In this document: positions 35,108 through 43,111 of the stretch, piece after piece
Layout of the letters: the number at the start of each line of letters is the position of its first letter
Position numbering within the stretch: the first letter of the stretch is position 1
Origin: Rhodoferax sp.
Lineage (GTDB): Bacteria; Pseudomonadota; Gammaproteobacteria; Burkholderiales; Burkholderiaceae_C
Length of the DNA stretch: 64,000 nucleotides
NCBI GenBank assembly: GCA_031291295.1
Contig: JARLJI010000113.1
Location: 17,328 to 81,327, forward strand
Direction of reading: 5' to 3'
The notes under the pieces: generated by a model
What the model saw: only the letters and a program-made list of their open reading frames with translations
The model's database searches: none
Told to the model about the DNA's origin: nothing
Program-made: the position numbers and the translations under genes

Positions 35108-35911
35108 CTATGAATCGGGATGGGCGTCGACCCAGCACTGCACGAGGTCGTCGCTGATGAAAGCGCTGGAGGTCTGACCGCCGTCGACGGCCAGCACCTG
35201 GCCGGTGACGAAGCCGGCGTCGTCGCTGCAGAGGAAGGCCGCCGCGCCCGCGACTTCCTCGGGCGTTCCGGCGCGGCCTATGGGCGTGGTGCCGACAATG
35301 CTGGCCTGGAAGCGCGCGGTCGTGAGCCGCTGTTCGGTCAGCGCGGTGCGGATGACGCCCGGGGCGATCGCGTTGAAGCGCAGGCCGAGGTGGCCGTATT
35401 CCGCGGCGAGGTTGCGTGTCAGTCCCACGACCGCCGCCTTGCCTGCAGTGTAGGGCGCGCTGCGCCGGTAGCCGGCCAGCGCGAGGCTGGAGGCGATGTT
35501 CACCACCACGCCTTCCGAGGCGAACAGCGCATCCAGCGCCTGCCGCGTCATGCACCAGGTGCCGCGCAGGTTGGCGTCCATCCACTTGGTCCAGTCGGCG
35601 TCGCTGGTCTCGTGGAACGGCGGCGCGTTGCCCAGGCCGGCGTTATTGACCAGGATCCGCAGCCCGCCGAAGTGGCCGAGGCAGGCGGACACGATGGACT
35701 GCGCCGCGCCGTCCTGCGTCACGTCGGCCACCAGCGTGCGCAGGTTCGGCGACGGCGGCAAGGCGTCCAGCGAGCCGGCGTTGAGGTCCACCGCCAGTAC
35801 GTTCGCGCCTTCATCCAGCAGCCGCAAGGCGATGGCCCGGCCAATGCCCGAGCCGGCGCCGGTGACGACCGCCGGGCGGTCCTGCAAGCGCCGCTGGGTG
35901 AACGTAACCAT
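35108..35911 (-). CDS. SDR family oxidoreductase (tandem copy A)
   Basis: 267-aa SDR. VVTGAGSGIGRAIALRL near residue 16, NNAGLGNAPPFHETSDAD, Ser in NIASSLALAGY and Tyr/Lys in YTAGKAAV. It ends with VQCWVDAHPDS. It shares a 30-residue identical stretch near the C-terminus with the next upstream gene (35917), so the two are tandem duplicates. Confidence 0.93.
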   Translation of the reverse strand: MVTFTQRRLQDRPAVVTGAGSGIGRAIALRLLDEGANVLAVDLNAGSLDALPPSPNLRTLVADVTQDGAAQSIVSACLGHFGGLRILVNNAGLGNAPPFHETSDADWTKWMDANLRGTWCMTRQALDALFASEGVVVNIASSLALAGYRRSAPYTAGKAAVVGLTRNLAAEYGHLGLRFNAIAPGVIRTALTEQRLTTARFQASIVGTTPIGRAGTPEEVAGAAAFLCSDDAGFVTGQVLAVDGGQTSSAFISDDLVQCWVDAHPDS

Positions 35912-35916
35912 GGCGG

Positions 35917-36705
35917 TCAGGTGTCGGGATGGGCGTCGACCCAGCACTGCACCAGCGCGTCGCTGATGTAGGCGCTACTGGTCTGACCGCCGTCGACGGC
36001 CAGCACCTGGCCGGTCACAAAACCGGCATCGTCGCTGCACAGGAAGGCCGCGGCGCCCGCGATCTCTTCGGGCTTGCCCGGCCGGCCCATCGGAGTGGTG
36101 CCGACGATGGTGGCGTAGAAGCGCGCCGTGTTCAGGCGGCCCGCCGTCTGCGGCGTGGCGATGATGCCCGGCGCGATCGCGTTGACCCGGATGCCCCGGT
36201 CCGCATAGTCGGCGGCCAGGTTGCGAGTCAGGCCGATCACACCGGCCTTCGCCATCGAGTACACGGCCTGCCTGCGATAGCCGACTACGCCCAGCGTGGA
36301 GGCGATGTTGAGCACCACGCCCCTGGCCTTGATTAGCTCCGGCAGGGCCGCGCGCGTGATGATGAAGGTGGTCTTGAGGTTAATGTCCAGCCACTTCTGG
36401 TAGTCGGCGTCGGAGGTCTCGTGGAACGGCGGGCAATTGCCCAGCCCCGCGTTGTTGACCAGCACCCGCACGCCGCCGAAGTGGCCGATGCAGGCCTGCA
36501 CGATACGCGCCGGCGCGTCGTCGGCCGTGACGTCCTGCATCAGCGTTCGCAGCGTGTCCGAGGCGGGCAGCGATGCCAGCGACTCGGCATGGATGTCCAC
36601 CGCCAACACCTTTGCGCCCTCTTCGTGCAGACGCAGCGCGATGGCGCGGCCGATTCCCGAGCCCGCGGCGGTGACGATGACGGACCGACCCTCGAAGCGA
36701 TTCAT
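35917..36705 (-). CDS. SDR family oxidoreductase (tandem copy B)
   Basis: 262-aa SDR. The glycine motif is TAAGSGIGRAIALRL (Ala in place of Gly in TGxxxGIG's second position), then NNAGLGNCPPFHETSDAD, NIASTLGVVGY and YSMAKAGV. It ends with VQCWVDAHPDT. Tandem duplicate of copy A. ATG overlaps the stop of the DUF3237 gene (ATGA). Confidence 0.93.
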   Translation of the reverse strand: MNRFEGRSVIVTAAGSGIGRAIALRLHEEGAKVLAVDIHAESLASLPASDTLRTLMQDVTADDAPARIVQACIGHFGGVRVLVNNAGLGNCPPFHETSDADYQKWLDINLKTTFIITRAALPELIKARGVVLNIASTLGVVGYRRQAVYSMAKAGVIGLTRNLAADYADRGIRVNAIAPGIIATPQTAGRLNTARFYATIVGTTPMGRPGKPEEIAGAAAFLCSDDAGFVTGQVLAVDGGQTSSAYISDALVQCWVDAHPDT

Positions 36706-37169
36706 GCGACCTCCCAGATGTCGTAGACCGGGCCATCCGGCTCGCGTGTGCCGGTGCCGATGGCGACCCGGTCGTTGAGCCACTTCAGCGCCGGCGCCGC
36801 GGTCTCGAACTGCACCAGCACCCGGAAGTAGTCCGCACCCTTGGGGATGGGCTCGCGGTTGACGATCTTCTGCATGATCTCGGGCGTGGGGCCGTTGCGC
36901 CGGCCGTTGTAGGTCATGTAGACCAGTTCGCCGGCGTTGGTTTCCAGCACCAGGCGCACGTCCAGGTGCAGGCCGCCATCGGGCCGCTCCAGCACCACGT
37001 CGGCGCCGCCCGGCAGCACCCGGCCGCGCAGGCGCTCGCCCTCGAAGCGGCCGCCGGCCACGCACATCACGCGGCGGGTGTAGCCATGCGGCACGGCGCC
37101 CACCAGCTGCGCCGGCGCGTCCACGTCGGCCTTGATAGTGAACAGGGGCTTGAGTTCGATCGGGGTCAT
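36702..37169 (-). CDS. DUF3237 family protein
   Basis: 155-aa protein of the DUF3237 family: FTIKADVDAPAQLVGAVPHG at the start, GRFEGERLRGRVLPGGAD, DVRLVLETNAGELVYM, and YFRVLVQFETAAPALKWLND. Biochemical role unknown; the family is often found beside P450 and aromatic-degradation genes. A paralogue at 50850 has its own dyad promoter. Confidence 0.85.
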   Translation of the reverse strand: MTPIELKPLFTIKADVDAPAQLVGAVPHGYTRRVMCVAGGRFEGERLRGRVLPGGADVVLERPDGGLHLDVRLVLETNAGELVYMTYNGRRNGPTPEIMQKIVNREPIPKGADYFRVLVQFETAAPALKWLNDRVAIGTGTREPDGPVYDIWEVA

Positions 37170-37180
37170 GGAGCGTCCGA

Positions 37181-37801
37181 TCAGTCGTAGCGCTTGCGCA
37201 CGTCCTTGATCAGCTCCAGCAGCGCCTCGGGCACGTCGCGGCCCGCGGCCCTGGCATTGGCTTTGGCGTCTTCCCACAGCTTCAGGTCGGCGTAGCCCTT
37301 CACCGTGTGGCGATTCCACTCCTTGTCCAGTGGCGTGGTGATCTCCAGGCGGATGCCGGCGGGGTCGTGGAAATAGATCGACAGAATCAGGCCCTTGTGG
37401 TCGGTCGGCCCGATCACGTCGACGCCCTGCGACTTGAGCCAGTCGTACCACTTGAGCACTTCCTCGCGGTCCTTCGCCTGCAGCGCGATGTGGTTGAAGA
37501 TATCGTAGGCGGGGTGGCTGGACTCGGACGGGGCCGGCACGCCGGGCGCCTCGAAGAAGGCCAATGTGGAGCCATCACCCATGCGGAAGAAGATATGGAA
37601 ATACGGGATCGCGTCGCCGGTGGACGGCACGCTGTCATCGAGCACCGTGCTGGCCAACTCCATTCCCATGATCCGCGTGTAGAAGTCGGTCGTCGCCGCC
37701 GCGTCGGGCGTGACCCACGCCGCGTGGTTCAGCATCATCGGCGTCAGGCCGGGATTGGGCGCGCCAAGGGCGTGCAGGGTCTTGGGGGTGGTTGCTTGCA
37801 T
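37181..37801 (-). CDS. VOC family protein (glyoxalase/extradiol dioxygenase-like)
   Basis: 206-aa VOC protein. Candidate metal ligands are His in MLNHAAWVTPD, His in IFNHIALQAK and Glu in IRLEITTPLD. The extra C-terminal helical segment (GYADLKLWEDAKANA) is not part of the fold core. Unlike the VOC protein at 13081 it keeps the two-module layout. ATG 37799-37801 chosen for the VOC N-terminus; the gene follows the ferredoxin. Confidence 0.87.
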   Translation of the reverse strand: MQATTPKTLHALGAPNPGLTPMMLNHAAWVTPDAAATTDFYTRIMGMELASTVLDDSVPSTGDAIPYFHIFFRMGDGSTLAFFEAPGVPAPSESSHPAYDIFNHIALQAKDREEVLKWYDWLKSQGVDVIGPTDHKGLILSIYFHDPAGIRLEITTPLDKEWNRHTVKGYADLKLWEDAKANARAAGRDVPEALLELIKDVRKRYD

Positions 37802-37850
37802 TGGGTTCTCCGGGTAGTAATTACTTGGTTCGAGATGGCGCCTGGCTGCT

Positions 37851-38174
37851 TCAGAGTTGCGGATCGGCGATGCGCACCGTGATGCCATCGAGCGCGTCGG
37901 CCATCACGATCTGGCACGACAGGCGGCTGGTAGGCTCGCGCGCCGCCGCCGTGTACTCGAGCATCTGGTTCTCGGTGTCGCCGGGCGGCGACAGCAGGCT
38001 GGCGAACGCGGGGTCGACGAACACGTGACAGGTCGCGCAGCTCATCACGCCGCCGCAGTCACCCACGATGCCATCCACGTCGTGACCGGTAGCCGCTACC
38101 ATCAGGCTCTGGCCGGTCGGCACCTCGAGCTCGGTGCGCTCGCCGTTGGGATGGACATAGATGACGCGTGGCAT
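37851..38174 (-). CDS. [2Fe-2S] ferredoxin (adrenodoxin type)
   Basis: 107-aa ferredoxin; Cys40, 46, 49 in CGGVMSCATC and Cys87 in RLSCQIV, the same ligand positions as the protein at 9948. First gene of the unit that also encodes a P450 at 33074, four SDRs, a VOC and a DUF3237 protein. Electron donor for P450s; its reductase is not in the window. Confidence 0.95.
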   Translation of the reverse strand: MPRVIYVHPNGERTELEVPTGQSLMVAATGHDVDGIVGDCGGVMSCATCHVFVDPAFASLLSPPGDTENQMLEYTAAAREPTSRLSCQIVMADALDGITVRIADPQL

Positions 38175-38208
38175 CGTGAGTAACTGTGTTGGTTGCTAGG
38201 TTGGTTCA

Positions 38209-38253
38209 AATGTCGGCCAGGGGTCGCGCCGCGTCAGTCCCCATTGGGGGGAC
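38209..38253 (-). promoter_or_regulatory. Dyad-box promoter of the ferredoxin-led unit
   Basis: Minus strand: GTCCCC-CCAAT-GGGGAC (38253-38237; 5-bp centre), -35-like CTGACG, 22 bp, then GACATT (38214-38209). The dyad lies 1 bp from the stop of the permease gene at 38255. Confidence 0.72.
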
Positions 38254-38254
38254 G

Positions 38255-39301
38255 TCAGCGTGCCGTGCGGCGCTCCTTGACGCGCCGCACGGCCTTGCGC
38301 AACAGGCCGACGAAGCCGTCGGGCATCACGAACATCGAGAGAATCAGGAAACCAGCGAAGATGGCGGAGGGAGCCGACTTGGATATCTGGTCCGCCACGT
38401 TCGGGACGAACTGGATGAAGGCCGCGCCGACCAGGGCTCCCGAAATCGTCCCGAGACCGCCGACCACCACGCCGACCAAGAAAAACACCGACACGAACAT
38501 GCCGAAGCTGTCGGGCGCCACGAATGCGGTGGCGACGGCTCCGAGCGAGCCCGCGACACCGGTGTAGAGCGCACTGACGCCGAAGGTCATGGCCTTCACG
38601 TAGGGAACGTTGATTCCCATGGCCGAGGCTGCCATGGGCTGCTCCCGGATCGCCACCGTGGCGCGCCCGAGGCGGCCGCGCAGCAGGTTCCATGCGGCGA
38701 GGAACAGCAGCGCCGCAATCGCAAGCACCACCATGTAGAGCCACTGGTCGGAAGACAGCTTCCATCCGAAGGGCGCCTCGGGCTTGAGCAGCGAGATGCC
38801 CTGCACGCCGCCGGTCCACGGCTCGAGCGCCTGGTGCTTGAGCAGTTGCGGCGTCGCCAGCGCCAGCGCGAACGTGGCGAGCGCGAGGTAGTGCCCTTTC
38901 AGCCGCAACGCGGGCCAGCCAAACAGAAAGCCGAACACGAAGCAGACCGCCGCCGACACCGGCAGGGTCGCCCACCAGGGGAAGCCCGCATGCTCCATGA
39001 GCACCGCAGTGACATAGGCGCCCAGGGCATAGATCGCCCCGTGCCCCAGCGAGAGCTGGCCGTTGTAGCCGACCAGGATGTTCAGGCCCAGCACGGCGAT
39101 CGCGGTGATGAGCATCATGGTCACGAGGAACAGCCGGTAGTCGCTCAGCACGAACGGCATCGCCAGCGCCAGCGCCAGCAGGGCGGCAAGGCCGGCCCGT
39201 TGCCAGGTGCCGACTGCAAGGCGGGACGGCGCGATGCCGGGCGCCGCTGCGGCAGCGGATATTTCGCCGTCGGTTCTCACCGGTAAGGTCGACATGCTCA
39301 T
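38255..39301 (-). CDS. ABC transporter permease, LivM-type
   Basis: 348-aa membrane protein with about nine hydrophobic segments; GRLGRATVAIREQPMAASAM is the LivM coupling-helix region and LNILVGYNGQLSLGHGAIYA the conserved N-terminal segment. The ATG overlaps the LivH-type stop (ATGA). Last gene of LIV transporter 2; C-terminus ends in a basic tail. Confidence 0.94.
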   Translation of the reverse strand: MSMSTLPVRTDGEISAAAAAPGIAPSRLAVGTWQRAGLAALLALALAMPFVLSDYRLFLVTMMLITAIAVLGLNILVGYNGQLSLGHGAIYALGAYVTAVLMEHAGFPWWATLPVSAAVCFVFGFLFGWPALRLKGHYLALATFALALATPQLLKHQALEPWTGGVQGISLLKPEAPFGWKLSSDQWLYMVVLAIAALLFLAAWNLLRGRLGRATVAIREQPMAASAMGINVPYVKAMTFGVSALYTGVAGSLGAVATAFVAPDSFGMFVSVFFLVGVVVGGLGTISGALVGAAFIQFVPNVADQISKSAPSAIFAGFLILSMFVMPDGFVGLLRKAVRRVKERRTAR

Positions 39302-40170
39302 ACCCGCACCACCAGCCTGCGGCCGAACAGGCCCGAGGGCCGAATCAGCAAGACACCCACAATGAGCACGAGCGCGACCGACAGCTTGAGCTCGGTGCCC
39401 ACCACGTAGGTGCCCGCCAGGTTCTCGACCACGCCCACGATCAGGCCACCGGCCACCGCGCCCCAGGGATTATCAATTCCGCCAAGCAGCGCCCCGGCAA
39501 AGGCGTAGATCAGCACGCCGCCCATCATGTTGGGGTCGAGAAACACGATAGGCGCAACCATCAGCCCGGCCACCGAACCGATCAGCGCAGACAGGCCCCA
39601 GCCAAGCGACAGCATCAGCGACACGGGGATGCCGGCCAAGCGGGAGGACACCGGGTTCTCGGCAGAGGCTCGCATCGCCAGGCCCATCCGGGTGAAGCGC
39701 AGGAAGGCATAGAGAATCACCATGACCAGCAGGACCACGGCGATGGTGCCCATCTCATGACCGGAGATCAGCGCGGTGCCGAAAGGTGCCCTTTGCGGGA
39801 ACGGGCTGGGGAAGGTCTCGAGCTGATGGCCGAAGATCCAGCCGGCCAGAGAGTTGATGCCAATTAAGAGGCCAATGAACACCATGATCACCGACAGTTC
39901 CGGCGCGTCCTTGAGCGGCCGCAGAATCAGCCGCTCGATCAGAAAGCCGCCGACGAAGCCGAATGCCAGGGTCACCGCCACGGCGACCCAATACGGCAGG
40001 CCGGCCTTGAGCAGCATGAAGGCGATGAAGGTGGAGAACATCGCCATCTCGCCCTGCGCGAAATTGATGTGGTGAGTGGACTGGTAGATCATCACCAGCG
40101 CCAGCGCGAGGCAGGCGTAGATTCCGCCCATCGCGATGCCGGAGGCGATCTGCTGCAGCAAGTTGTACAT
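39298..40170 (-). CDS. ABC transporter permease, LivH-type
   Basis: 290-aa permease; NLLQQIASGIAMGGIYACLA and HHINFAQGEMAMF are the family N-terminal motifs and TRMGLAMRASAENPVSSRLA the coupling region. ATG 40168-40170 (MYNLLQQ) chosen as the canonical LivH start. Part of LIV transporter 2. Confidence 0.93.
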   Translation of the reverse strand: MYNLLQQIASGIAMGGIYACLALALVMIYQSTHHINFAQGEMAMFSTFIAFMLLKAGLPYWVAVAVTLAFGFVGGFLIERLILRPLKDAPELSVIMVFIGLLIGINSLAGWIFGHQLETFPSPFPQRAPFGTALISGHEMGTIAVVLLVMVILYAFLRFTRMGLAMRASAENPVSSRLAGIPVSLMLSLGWGLSALIGSVAGLMVAPIVFLDPNMMGGVLIYAFAGALLGGIDNPWGAVAGGLIVGVVENLAGTYVVGTELKLSVALVLIVGVLLIRPSGLFGRRLVVRV

Positions 40171-40183
40171 GGATGCGGTTCCT

Positions 40184-40897
40184 TCAGAATCCGAGGTAGG
40201 AGCGGCGGATCTGCTCGTCGTCGCGCAGAGCCTGCGCCGTGCCGGACATGACGGTGCTGCCGGTCTCGAGCAGATAGGCATGGTCGGCAAGGTCGAGCGC
40301 GCGCGCGACGTTCTGCTCCACGAGCAGGATGCTGACGCCATCCTTTTCGTTGATCACGCGCATGATCTGGAAGATCTCCTGGATGATCAGCGGCGCGAGC
40401 CCGAACGAGGGCTCGTCCAGCAGCAGCAGCTTTGGCCGCTGCATCAGCGCCCTTCCGATCGCCAGCATCTGCTGTTCGCCGCCGGAAAGAGTGCCCGCCT
40501 GCTGCGTGCGGCGCTCGCGCAAGCGCGGGAAGTAGGTGTACATACGCTCGAAATCGGCTTCGGCCTGTTTCCGTTCGCGGCGCAGGTACGCGCCGACGCG
40601 CAGGTTCTCCTCCACCGTGAGGTTGACCAGCGTGCCGCGACCGTCGGGCACGTGCGCGATGCCGAGCGCGGCGATCTTCTCGGTGGCAAGGCCGTCGATC
40701 CGTTGTCCGGCGAAGCGGATCTCGCCAGCCGTGCGGATCAGGCCGCTGAGCGCACGCAGCGTCGTCGTCTTGCCCGCGCCATTGGCGCCGAGGATGGTTG
40801 TGATGCCGCCGACGGCCACCTCGAAGTTGATCCCCTTGAGCGCCCGGGTAGCGCCGTAGAAGGCTTCCACGTTCTTCGCTTCCAGCAAGGCAGCCAT
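40184..40897 (-). CDS. ABC transporter ATP-binding protein, LivF-type
   Basis: 237-aa ATPase. Walker A GANGAGKTTTLRALSG near residue 38, signature LSGGEQQM, Walker B LLLLDEPSFGLAP, LLVEQNVARALDLAD. The ATG shares one base with the stop of the LivG-type gene (TGATG). Confidence 0.94.
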   Translation of the reverse strand: MAALLEAKNVEAFYGATRALKGINFEVAVGGITTILGANGAGKTTTLRALSGLIRTAGEIRFAGQRIDGLATEKIAALGIAHVPDGRGTLVNLTVEENLRVGAYLRRERKQAEADFERMYTYFPRLRERRTQQAGTLSGGEQQMLAIGRALMQRPKLLLLDEPSFGLAPLIIQEIFQIMRVINEKDGVSILLVEQNVARALDLADHAYLLETGSTVMSGTAQALRDDEQIRRSYLGF

Positions 40898-41688
40898 CAG
40901 GCGGTCTCCGTTCCGAGATAGGCGCGAACCACCTCATCGTGCGCCTGCACATGCGCCGGCGGACCGTCGGCGATCTTGCGGCCGAAATTCATCGCGATCA
41001 CCTGGTCGGAGACGCGCATCACCAGATTCAGGTGGTGCTCGACCAGCAGCACGGTGACGCGGAAACGGTCGCGTACGTCTATGATCAGCTGACGCAAGCC
41101 GTCCACTTCCTCGTGGTTCAGGCCGGCGGCAGGCTCGTCCAGCAGCAGCAACTTGGGATCGGCCACCAGGGCGCGTGCCATCTCGACGCGCTTGCGCGTG
41201 CCGAACGACAGGTTGCGTACCGGCGTGTCGGCCGCGTCGCGCAGCGACAGTAGTTCCAGCAGCTGATCCGTACGCACTCCAACCTGCTCCTCCTCGCGGC
41301 TGACCGAGGGCAGCCGCAGCGCGTTGGCGATGTAGCCGCTGGCAGTGCGGCAGTGGCGCCCCACCATGACGTTCTCGCGCACCGTCATCGCCGGGAACAG
41401 CGCGACGTTCTGGAAGGTCCGTCCGATCCCGCAGGCGGCGATCGCATGCTGGGGCTTGGCCAGCAGGTCCTCGCCCTCGAAAAGGATCGCGCCCGCGTGC
41501 GGCGTGTACAGACGGGAGAGGCAGTTGAACAGCGTCGTCTTGCCAGCGCCGTTGGGGCCGATGACGCCGCAGATCTGGCCACGCTGGACCTCGAACGAAA
41601 TGCCATCGAGAGCGACGATGCCCCCGAAGCGCACCGACAGGTCGGTCACGCGCAGCAAGGAATCGGCAGTGGATTGGGGCGTAGTCAT
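40897..41688 (-). CDS. ABC transporter ATP-binding protein, LivG-type
   Basis: 263-aa ATPase. Walker A GPNGAGKTTLFNCLSRLY near residue 50, Walker B LLLLDEPAAGLNHEE, LivG-type insertion (RHCRTASGYIANALRLPS). First gene of LIV transporter 2; the gene order G-F-H-M differs from transporter 1 (H-M-G-F), so the two were not made by simple duplication. Weak Shine-Dalgarno; leader about 38 nt. Confidence 0.94.
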   Translation of the reverse strand: MTTPQSTADSLLRVTDLSVRFGGIVALDGISFEVQRGQICGVIGPNGAGKTTLFNCLSRLYTPHAGAILFEGEDLLAKPQHAIAACGIGRTFQNVALFPAMTVRENVMVGRHCRTASGYIANALRLPSVSREEEQVGVRTDQLLELLSLRDAADTPVRNLSFGTRKRVEMARALVADPKLLLLDEPAAGLNHEEVDGLRQLIIDVRDRFRVTVLLVEHHLNLVMRVSDQVIAMNFGRKIADGPPAHVQAHDEVVRAYLGTETA

Positions 41689-41732
41689 AAGTTTTCGCGC
41701 AGCCCGGTCGGACCAAGCGGGGAATGGCAGCC

Positions 41733-41778
41733 AGTATTCGCTGGCGCGAGCTGCTCGTCTGTCCCCTGCCGGTGGTAC
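41733..41778 (-). promoter_or_regulatory. Dyad-box promoter of LIV transporter 2
   Basis: Minus strand: GTACCA-CCGGCA-GGGGAC (41778-41761), -35-like CAGACG, 22 bp, then AATACT (41738-41733). The left half is degenerate in the same way as at 7576 (GTACCn). Paired with the box at 41802, starts 41 bp apart. Confidence 0.72.
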
Positions 41779-41801
41779 ACGGCGCCGGCGGGGAAATCCT
41801 T

Positions 41802-41847
41802 GTCCCTTGCGATGGGGACTGACGCCGGAGCGGTCGCTGCCTACAGT
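41802..41847 (+). promoter_or_regulatory. Dyad-box promoter of the P450 unit at 41882
   Basis: GTCCCT-TGCGAT-GGGGAC (41802-41819), -35-like CTGACG, 22 bp, then TACAGT (41842-41847). Leader about 28 nt. Confidence 0.77.
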
Positions 41848-41881
41848 CGGCTCAATCCCCCAACTCGCCACAAAGGCGTAT

Positions 41882-43078
41882 ATGACCGTGCTGCACTCGC
41901 CGAGCCCGCTTGCCATCGACCCGTACGGGATGGACGTACTGCTCGATCCCTATCCGTTCCACGACGAACTGCGCGCCGCCGGGCCAGTGGCGCACATCAC
42001 CGCCCACGACGTGTACGCGGTCGGCCAGTATGAGGCGGCCGCCGCCGTGCTGGGCGACTGGAAGCGCTTTTCCACCACCGGTGGCATCGGGCTGGCCGAC
42101 GCGCGCAAGCCGGGGGCGAACTTCCGTCCGCTCAACGCGCTGCTCGAGGTCGACCCGCCCGACCACGCCAGACTGCGCAGCGTGGTCAACCGGATTCTCT
42201 CGCCCGCCACCGTCCGCGGCTGGCGCGCGACGATGGAACACGACGCGGCGCAGTTGGTCGACCGCCTGCTGCAGGACCCCGAGATCGAGGCCGTGGAAGA
42301 TCTGGTGGAAGCCTATATCTTCAAGGTGTTCGTGGACGCGGTGGGCGTGCGCTTCGACCGCGACGCGATCCTCGCCATCGGCGCAATGAGCTTCAATCAG
42401 AGCGGCCCGCCGAACGCGCTGTTCCACGAGGCGATGCGGCGGGTCCAGCCCTACCTGCAATGGTTCGAGGACAGCCAGCGGCGCGAGCACGTCAAGCCCG
42501 GCGGCGTGGCTTGGCAATTCTTCCTGGCCGAGGACGCGGGCGAGATCGCACCCGGCATCGCCTCCAACCTCACGCGCACCTTCGTGCGCGGCGGCATGGA
42601 TTCCACCATCGCCGGACTCGCGTCCACGCTGATGCACCTGTCCCGCAGCCCGTCGCAATGGCAGTGGCTGCGCGAGCAGCCATCGCGCGCCCGCGGCGCC
42701 TTCGAGGAAGGCGTGCGAATGGAGACGCCGTTCCAGGTGACCTACCGTGTGACCACCGGCGAAACGGAGCTCGGCGGCGTGGCGCTGGAGGCCGGTCGCA
42801 AGGTCGGCATCTTCCTGGGCGCCGCCAACCGCGACCCGCTGCGCTGGAATGATCCGCACGGCTACGATGCCGCGCGCATCACCGTCGGCCACATGGCCTT
42901 CGGCGGCGGCGACCACAACTGCATCGGCCAGATGATGGCCCGGCTGGAGGCCGAGTGCCTGCTGGGCGCCCTGCTCGCTCGCGTCAAGTCGATCGAGCCG
43001 GCCGGGGCGGCGACCTGGCGTCCGGTCAACCAGATGCGCACGCTCGACAAACTGCCGCTGCGGCTGGTGCCGCAGTAG
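41882..43078 (+). CDS. Cytochrome P450 (CYP199-like)
   Basis: 398-aa P450. Heme loop FGGGDHNCIGQMMARLE (Cys about 347), I-helix VRGGMDSTIAG with Asp-Ser in place of Asp-Thr, ExxR EEGVRME, and ANRDPLRW. The ATG follows the predicted transcription start by about 28 nt. First gene of a six-gene unit with an FAD dehydrogenase, two SDRs, an OYE-like enzyme and a GST. Confidence 0.95.
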   Translation: MTVLHSPSPLAIDPYGMDVLLDPYPFHDELRAAGPVAHITAHDVYAVGQYEAAAAVLGDWKRFSTTGGIGLADARKPGANFRPLNALLEVDPPDHARLRSVVNRILSPATVRGWRATMEHDAAQLVDRLLQDPEIEAVEDLVEAYIFKVFVDAVGVRFDRDAILAIGAMSFNQSGPPNALFHEAMRRVQPYLQWFEDSQRREHVKPGGVAWQFFLAEDAGEIAPGIASNLTRTFVRGGMDSTIAGLASTLMHLSRSPSQWQWLREQPSRARGAFEEGVRMETPFQVTYRVTTGETELGGVALEAGRKVGIFLGAANRDPLRWNDPHGYDAARITVGHMAFGGGDHNCIGQMMARLEAECLLGALLARVKSIEPAGAATWRPVNQMRTLDKLPLRLVPQ

Positions 43079-43111
43079 GCGGGCCTCACCCTCTCCCAAG
43101 GAAGAAACATC

